A DNA stretch of 9,614 bases from Bacillota bacterium (GTDB lineage Bacteria; Bacillota; Clostridia; Lachnospirales; Lachnospiraceae), in contig JAEYXC010000266.1 of the NCBI GenBank assembly GCA_023428655.1, positions 1 through 9,614 of the forward strand. The letters are read 5' to 3'. Shown here piece after piece: positions 5,490-9,614 of the stretch; within the stretch, counting starts at the first letter, position 1; every line of letters starts with the position of its first letter. A program made the translations under genes and the position numbers. The notes under the pieces are model-generated. The model had not been told where the DNA came from, searched no databases, and saw only the letters and a list, made by a program, of their open reading frames with translations.

Positions 5490-6683
5490 ATGTTAAATAA
5501 GAAGTCAGTTGATGATATCAATGTGAAGGGCAAAAGAGTCCTTGTAAGATGCGATTTCAACGTTCCGTTGCAGGAGGGTAGGATTACCGATGAGGTACGT
5601 CTTGTAGAAGCTCTTCCTACGATTAAAAAATTACTCTCAGATGGTGGTAAGGTTATTCTTTGCTCTCATTTAGGCAAGCCGAAGGGTGAGCCGAAGCCCG
5701 AATTATCCTTAGCTCCTGTAGCTGTTCGTTTAGCTCAGTTGCTTGGCCAGGAGGTAATATTTGCGAAGGATGATAATGTAGTTGGAGAAAATGCGAAGGC
5801 TGCAGTTGCCGCTATGAAGGAAGGCGATGTAGTACTTCTTGAAAATACCCGTTATAGATTAGAAGAGACAAAGAATGGGGAAGCGTTCAGCAAGGAATTA
5901 GCTTCTCTGTGTGATGTCTTTGTAAACGATGCTTTTGGTACTGCTCATAGAGCACATTGCTCTAATGTAGGTGTAACTCAATTCGTAGAGACAAGTGTCG
6001 TTGGTTATTTAATGCAGAAGGAAATTGAGTTCCTGGGAAATGCGGTAAATAATCCGAAGAGACCCTTCGTTGCAATCCTTGGCGGATCAAAGGTATCCAG
6101 TAAGATCTCTGTAATCGATAACCTTCTTGATAAGGTTGATACCTTAATCATCGGTGGCGGTATGGCCTATACCTTCATGAAGTCTCTTGGTGAAGAGGTT
6201 GGTAAATCATTGTTAGAGCCTGATTTCGTTGACTATGCGAAGCAGATGATGGAAAAGGCTGAGAAGAAGGGGGTTCGTTTATTAATCCCTATTGATACCG
6301 TTGTTGCTCAGGAGTTTTCTAACGATACTCCTTATAAGACAGTAAACCGTGGTGAGATTGAGCCGGAATGGGAAGGTCTTGACATCGGTGAAAAGACTCG
6401 TGCATTATATGCAGATGCAATCAAGGATGCTAAGACAGTTGTATGGAATGGACCGATGGGTGTGTTCGAATTATCCAATTTTGCTGCCGGAACCATTGCA
6501 GTAGCAAAAGCTCTTGCAGAGATTGATGCAACCACAATTATCGGTGGTGGTGATTCTGCAGCGGCAGTTAATATTTTAGGCTTTGGCGATAAGATGACTC
6601 ACATCTCTACCGGTGGTGGTGCTTCTCTTGAGTTCTTAGAGGGCAAGGAGCTTCCTGGTATTGCTGCAGCGAACAATAAGTAA
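5490..6683 (+). CDS. pgk: Phosphoglycerate kinase
   Basis: A 397-residue cytosolic kinase that transfers phosphate from 1,3-bisphosphoglycerate to ADP, giving ATP and 3-phosphoglycerate. The N-terminal substrate domain shows VRCDFNVP (19–26), the Arg at 37, LCSHLGKP (57–64) and NDAFGTAHRAH (146–156). The nucleotide domain shows GGSKVSSKI (198–206), IGGGMAYTF (221–229), WNGPMGVFE (319–327) and GGGDSAAA (352–359). The length is typical of bacterial Pgk. Start: ATG 5490, with AAAGGAG 7 nt upstream. tpiA begins 30 nt after the stop without an intervening terminator, so the two form an operon. Upstream, the gap terminator separates it from gap. No convincing consensus promoter was found in the 207 nt between that terminator and pgk, so expression may rely on a non-consensus promoter or on read-through. 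Confidence 0.98.
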   Translation: MLNKKSVDDINVKGKRVLVRCDFNVPLQEGRITDEVRLVEALPTIKKLLSDGGKVILCSHLGKPKGEPKPELSLAPVAVRLAQLLGQEVIFAKDDNVVGENAKAAVAAMKEGDVVLLENTRYRLEETKNGEAFSKELASLCDVFVNDAFGTAHRAHCSNVGVTQFVETSVVGYLMQKEIEFLGNAVNNPKRPFVAILGGSKVSSKISVIDNLLDKVDTLIIGGGMAYTFMKSLGEEVGKSLLEPDFVDYAKQMMEKAEKKGVRLLIPIDTVVAQEFSNDTPYKTVNRGEIEPEWEGLDIGEKTRALYADAIKDAKTVVWNGPMGVFELSNFAAGTIAVAKALAEIDATTIIGGGDSAAAVNILGFGDKMTHISTGGGASLEFLEGKELPGIAAANNK

Positions 6684-6713
6684 TAGGATTAAGCCTATCA
6701 TAGGAGGAAGATC

Positions 6714-7460
6714 ATGCGTAGAAAAATAATAGCAGGCAACTGGAAGATGAATAAAACTCCGGCTGAAGCAGTCGATTTAATTAATGAGTTAAAGCCTTTG
6801 GTCGTAACAGAAGAGGCAGATGTGGTATTTTGTGTTCCGGCAGTAGCTTTAATGACTGCATTGGAAGCAACCAAGGGCACAAATATTGCCATTGGTGCTC
6901 AGAATATGTATTATGAAGAAAGCGGAGCATATACCGGCGAGATTTCTCCCAGTATGCTGACCAGCATCGGAGTAAAATATGTTATCATCGGACATTCCGA
7001 GAGAAGAGAATACTTCGCTGAGACGGATGAGACAGTGAATAAAAAGGTGTTAAAGGCATTTGAGCATGGCATTACACCAATCATTTGCTGTGGAGAATCC
7101 CTCAAGCAAAGAGAGCAGGGCATCACCATTGACTGGATCCGTCAGCAGATTAAGATTGCATTCTTAAATGTTTCAGCAGATCAAGCTAAGAATGCCGTTA
7201 TTGCATACGAGCCTATCTGGGCAATCGGTACCGGTAAGGTTGCTACAACCGAGCAGGCAGAGGAGGTATGTAAGGCAATTCGTGAGTGTATTGCGGAGAT
7301 CTACGATGAAGCAACAGCAGCTGCAATACGAATTCAGTATGGCGGTAGTGTAACAGCGGGTAGTGCTGCTGATCTGTTTTCACAGGCTAACATTGATGGT
7401 GGTTTAGTTGGTGGAGCAAGCTTAAAGGCTGACTTCGGAAAGATTGTAAATTATAAGTAA
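6714..7460 (+). CDS. tpiA: Triosephosphate isomerase
   Basis: A 248-residue TIM-barrel enzyme that interconverts dihydroxyacetone phosphate and glyceraldehyde 3-phosphate in the cytosol. The active-site residues are present: N9 and K11 in GNWKMN, H94 in IIGHSERR, and E166 in AYEPIWAIGTGK. The same segment contains the mobile loop (about 167–175). Phosphate-binding YGGSV (209–213) and GGLVGGASL (229–237) close the barrel. The length is normal. Start: ATG 6714, with AGGAGG 6 nt upstream; the M-R-R-K-I-I-A-G-N-W opening matches the family. It is the second gene of the pgk–tpiA operon, followed by a strong hairpin. Bringing tpiA next to pgk and near gap is common in Firmicutes. Confidence 0.98.
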   Translation: MRRKIIAGNWKMNKTPAEAVDLINELKPLVVTEEADVVFCVPAVALMTALEATKGTNIAIGAQNMYYEESGAYTGEISPSMLTSIGVKYVIIGHSERREYFAETDETVNKKVLKAFEHGITPIICCGESLKQREQGITIDWIRQQIKIAFLNVSADQAKNAVIAYEPIWAIGTGKVATTEQAEEVCKAIRECIAEIYDEATAAAIRIQYGGSVTAGSAADLFSQANIDGGLVGGASLKADFGKIVNYK

Positions 7461-7498
7461 TTACAACTCTATACTGACTCAGATATATCATTAATAAT

Positions 7499-7515
7499 CA
7501 TCATGGGTCCGGTCT
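7499..7515 (+). repeat. 17-nt direct repeat, copy 2 (left arm of tpiA terminator)
   Basis: CATCATGGGTCCGGTCT, identical to 5245–5261. It forms the ascending arm of the hairpin after tpiA. Confidence 0.9.
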
Positions 7516-7541
7516 TTTTGGACCGGACCCATTGTTTATTG
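7503..7541 (+). terminator. Terminator hairpin of pgk–tpiA
   Basis: ATGGGTCCGGTC (7503–7514) pairs perfectly over 12 bp with GACCGGACCCAT (7521–7532) around a TTTTTG loop. The following tract is TGTTTATTG, a broken U run. The stem is very stable but the tail is weaker than at the gap terminator. Being nearly symmetrical, it could also stall transcription from the other strand. Confidence 0.85.
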
Positions 7542-7611
7542 TGGATAATAATGGCCGGTAATGGAGTTTTACATATAACATTACCTTCCTTTATATGACT
7601 ATTCTTACTAT

Positions 7612-7641
7612 TTGACAAATGATGAGGTTTAAGTATATACT
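7612..7641 (+). promoter_or_regulatory. Sigma-A-type promoter of gpmI
   Basis: A perfect TTGACA (7612–7617) is followed by overlapping TATATA (7634–7639, spacer 16) and TATACT (7636–7641, spacer 18). The start would be near 7647, giving gpmI an unusually long leader of about 300 nt. Confidence 0.6.
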
Positions 7642-7646
7642 TTAAT

Positions 7647-7946
7647 TCGAGCTATTTCATAAAAAATTGCAAACGGTCTCCCGGATGCAAAATAGTGATA
7701 CGTTTTCCAACCTTAAAACATAGAAAGTAACATACCTGTAAGTTTATGATTTATTCAGCCATAGAGAGCATACGTTAGCAAGCTGGTTAATATGCAATCG
7801 AAGCCGTAGCTTATGAATTATAATATTCATGAGATGATAAAAGGGTATGATAATAATATATAAATGAGATATGAGTGCCGATCAATGGCTATCAGAGTAA
7901 GTGACCACAAGGTCAATGACGATATTATATGTAAAGGAGTAATAAG
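7647..7946 (+). other. Long, potentially structured 5' leader of gpmI
   Basis: This stretch has no credible gene. Several local hairpins can form. The best is a nested one: CTATT (7652–7656) with AATAG (7691–7695), TTGCA (7667–7671) with TGCAA (7686–7690), and CGG (7674–7676) with CCG (7681–7683). Others are GCATA/TATGC (7768–7772/7791–7795), AAGC/GCTT (7801–7804/7809–7812), ATGAAT/ATTCAT (7813–7818/7825–7830) and TGACC/GGTCA (7902–7906/7911–7915). No riboswitch or T-box class that I know matches. The last hairpin ends 17 nt before the AAAGGAG ribosome binding site (7933–7939). Whether it is a regulatory RNA is unproven. Confidence 0.4.
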
Positions 7947-9488
7947 ATGAGTAAAAAGCCTACTGTATTAATGATATTAGATGGATATGGTCTCAATGAG
8001 AAGCAGGAAGCAAACGCAATCGCCAAAGCGAAAACACCTGTTATGGATCGATTAATGGCAGAATACCCTTTTGTAAAGGGGAATGCAAGTGGTATGGCCG
8101 TAGGTCTTCCCGACGGTCAAATGGGTAATTCCGAGGTTGGTCATATCAATATGGGTGCCGGTAGAATTGTATACCAGGAGCTGACCAGAATTACGAAGGA
8201 AATCAAAGACGGAGATTTCTTCAAGAATGCGGCATTATTAGCTGCCATTGATAATTGTAAGAGAAATAATTCCGATCTTCATCTCTATGGATTGTTATCC
8301 GATGGCGGTGTTCACAGTCATAATACACATCTGTATGCACTGTTAGAGCTGGCCAAGAAGCAGGGTTTAACCAATGTATATGTTCATGCCTTTCTTGATG
8401 GTCGTGATACCCCTCCGGCATCCGGTAAGAGCTTTGTTGAACAGCTTTGGGAACAGATGCGAATTATTGGAGTTGGTAAGATCGCGACAGTAATGGGCAG
8501 ATATTATGTAATGGATCGCGACAATCGTTGGGATCGTGTGGAGAAGGCTTATCGCGCCATGGTATTTGGTGAAGGTGAGAAGGCGGAAAGTGGTGTACTT
8601 GCCGTTCAGAACTCCTACGATGCCGAGAAATATGATGAGTTTGTACTTCCGACGGTTGTGGTAGAGGATGGTAAGCCGGTGGCAACCATAAAGGATAAGG
8701 ATTCCGTTATTTTCTTTAATTTTAGACCGGATAGAGCAAGAGAAATCACCAGAGCGTTCTGTGCTGAGGAGTTTAAAGGCTTTGATCGTGGGAAGAGAAT
8801 AGAGCTTACTTATGCCTGCTTCTCCGAATATGATATTACGATTCCGAATAAGATTGTGGCATTTCATAAGGTTTCCCTGGACAATACCTTTGGGCAATTC
8901 CTTGCTGCTCACCACAAGACACAGCTTCGTCTTGCAGAGACAGAAAAATACGCTCATGTTACCTTCTTCTTCAATGCAGGTGTAGAGGTTCCGAATGATG
9001 GTGAGGATCGTATCCTGGTTAATTCACCGAAGGTGGCAACCTATGATCTTCAGCCTGAAATGAGTGCTTTTGAGGTTGCAGATAATTTGGTAAAAGCAAT
9101 TAAGTCTGAAAAATATGATGTAATCATCGTTAATTTTGCGAATCCGGATATGGTTGGTCATACGGGAATTGAAGAGGCAGCAATCAAGGCTATTGAAGCA
9201 GTTGATCAATGCGTCGGTATGGCAGTAGATGCCTTACTTAAGGTGGACGGTCAGATGTTCATTTGTGCAGATCATGGAAATGCGGAGCAATTAGTGGATT
9301 ACACTACCAATGAGCCCTTCACCGCTCATACTATTAATCCGGTACCGTTTATCCTGGTGAATTATGATAAGGATTATACATTGGCTGAGGGCGGATGTCT
9401 TGCTGATATTATCCCTACCATGATTGAGATGATGGATCTGGTTAAGCCGGATGAAATGACTGGAAAATCATTACTGATTAAAAAATAA
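7947..9488 (+). CDS. gpmI: 2,3-bisphosphoglycerate-independent phosphoglycerate mutase
   Basis: A 513-residue Mn2+-dependent mutase of the alkaline phosphatase superfamily that interconverts 3- and 2-phosphoglycerate. The phosphatase domain holds metal ligands D12 (LMILDGYG), D401 and H405 (NPDMVGHTG), D442 and H443 (ADHGNAE) and H461 (TAHT). The nucleophile is S62 in GQMGNSEVGHINMGAGR. The inserted transferase domain (about 75–310) shows GGVHSH (120–125), HAFLDGRDTPP (147–157), GRYYVMDRD (184–192) and FNFRPDRARE (257–266). K334 in EKYAHV is also conserved. One small deviation: FFFNAGVE has Ala where the usual motif has Gly-Gly. Start: ATG 7947, with AAAGGAG 7 nt upstream. It has its own promoter and a long leader. 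Enolase, often nearby, is not in the window. Enzymes of this type from spore formers are pH- and Mn-sensitive, linked to 3-phosphoglycerate storage in spores. Confidence 0.98.
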   Translation: MSKKPTVLMILDGYGLNEKQEANAIAKAKTPVMDRLMAEYPFVKGNASGMAVGLPDGQMGNSEVGHINMGAGRIVYQELTRITKEIKDGDFFKNAALLAAIDNCKRNNSDLHLYGLLSDGGVHSHNTHLYALLELAKKQGLTNVYVHAFLDGRDTPPASGKSFVEQLWEQMRIIGVGKIATVMGRYYVMDRDNRWDRVEKAYRAMVFGEGEKAESGVLAVQNSYDAEKYDEFVLPTVVVEDGKPVATIKDKDSVIFFNFRPDRAREITRAFCAEEFKGFDRGKRIELTYACFSEYDITIPNKIVAFHKVSLDNTFGQFLAAHHKTQLRLAETEKYAHVTFFFNAGVEVPNDGEDRILVNSPKVATYDLQPEMSAFEVADNLVKAIKSEKYDVIIVNFANPDMVGHTGIEEAAIKAIEAVDQCVGMAVDALLKVDGQMFICADHGNAEQLVDYTTNEPFTAHTINPVPFILVNYDKDYTLAEGGCLADIIPTMIEMMDLVKPDEMTGKSLLIKK

Positions 9489-9489
9489 G

Positions 9490-9518
9490 TTGAAATAATT
9501 CCTAATCTATGGTAGAAT
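9490..9518 (+). promoter_or_regulatory. Sigma-A-type promoter of secG
   Basis: TTGAAA (9490–9495), a 17-nt spacer and TAGAAT (9513–9518), with TGG directly before the -10 forming an extended -10 element. It starts one base after the gpmI stop codon. No gpmI terminator is seen, so read-through from gpmI may add to secG expression. Confidence 0.65.
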
Positions 9519-9545
9519 TGAGTTTAGTTTTTAGGAGGTGTGGAC

Positions 9546-9614
9546 ATGGAAGCTTTAAAATTAATCGTTCAGATTATATACATTTTAGTATGTATCGCAT
9601 TAACATTCGTAGTG
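9546..9614 (+). CDS. secG: Probable SecG preprotein translocase subunit (3'-truncated by window edge)
   Basis: Only 23 codons are visible, starting at ATG 9546 with AGGAGG 7 nt upstream. The peptide begins MEALKLIVQIIYILVCIALT and runs as one hydrophobic helix to the edge, as in the first of the two membrane segments of SecG. SecG is a small subunit of the SecYEG channel that assists protein export across the cytoplasmic membrane. The family's LMQ(E/S) motif after helix 1 would lie just beyond the window. In many Firmicutes secG follows glycolytic genes (pgm, eno) and precedes rnr and smpB, which supports the call. With so few residues, another small membrane protein cannot be excluded. Confidence 0.75.
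   Translation, partial: MEALKLIVQIIYILVCIALTFVV

Noticed and set aside
6683..6707. ATAGG/CCTAT inverted repeats near the tpiA ribosome binding site as a translational switch
   Set aside because: Pairing that would hide the Shine–Dalgarno leaves a 1-nt loop, which cannot form; the upstream alternative is only 5 bp.
7750..7815. Degenerate tRNA or T-box leader before gpmI
   Set aside because: There is no cloverleaf with a T-loop GTTCGAATC-type sequence and no T-box AGGGTGGNACCGCG motif.
8367..8957. 196-codon - strand frame inside gpmI
   Set aside because: It is a shadow of a fully conserved gene in another frame, with no ribosome binding site or recognisable product.

Overview
The window looks like chromosomal DNA of a low-G+C, endospore-forming Firmicute of the class Clostridia, most likely a Lachnospiraceae-type (Clostridium cluster XIVa) organism. 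The reasons are the spoIVB–spo0A pair, strong AGGAGG-type ribosome binding sites, AT-rich spacers with sigma-A-like promoters, and protein sequences of clostridial character. The placement is by recognition only, not by alignment. All eight genes are on the + strand, and no mobile element, CRISPR array, rRNA or tRNA gene is seen.

Layout. (1) 1–609: C-terminal part of spoIVB, the sporulation signalling serine protease. (2) 610–1153: a long regulatory spacer with a convergent pair of Spo0A-box-like sites and two well-spaced sigma-A-type promoters. (3) 1154–1954: spo0A, the sporulation master regulator, with a strong terminator. (4) 1955–2270: a spacer with a PHO-box-like direct repeat, leading to a Na+/phosphate cotransporter with a fused PhoU-like tail (2271–3932). 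(5) 4188–5198 gap, 5490–6683 pgk and 6714–7460 tpiA: lower glycolysis. A strong terminator separates gap from pgk, and a second terminator sharing a 17-nt block follows tpiA. (6) 7533–7946: a long leader region with its own promoter and several potential hairpins, before gpmI (7947–9488). (7) 9490–9614: a promoter and the first 23 codons of a secG-like gene, cut by the window edge.

How the genes fit together. GapA, Pgk, TpiA and GpmI carry triose phosphates to 2-phosphoglycerate; enolase is not in the window. SpoIVB and Spo0A act late and early in sporulation, respectively. The phosphate transporter lies between the two groups and appears to be its own transcription unit.

No clearly new multi-gene system is visible. 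The coding content is ordinary core genome. The points that deserve a second look are in the spacers: the spo0A control region, the PHO-box-like array, the paired terminators around pgk–tpiA, the repeat-flanked hairpin before pgk, and the structured gpmI leader.
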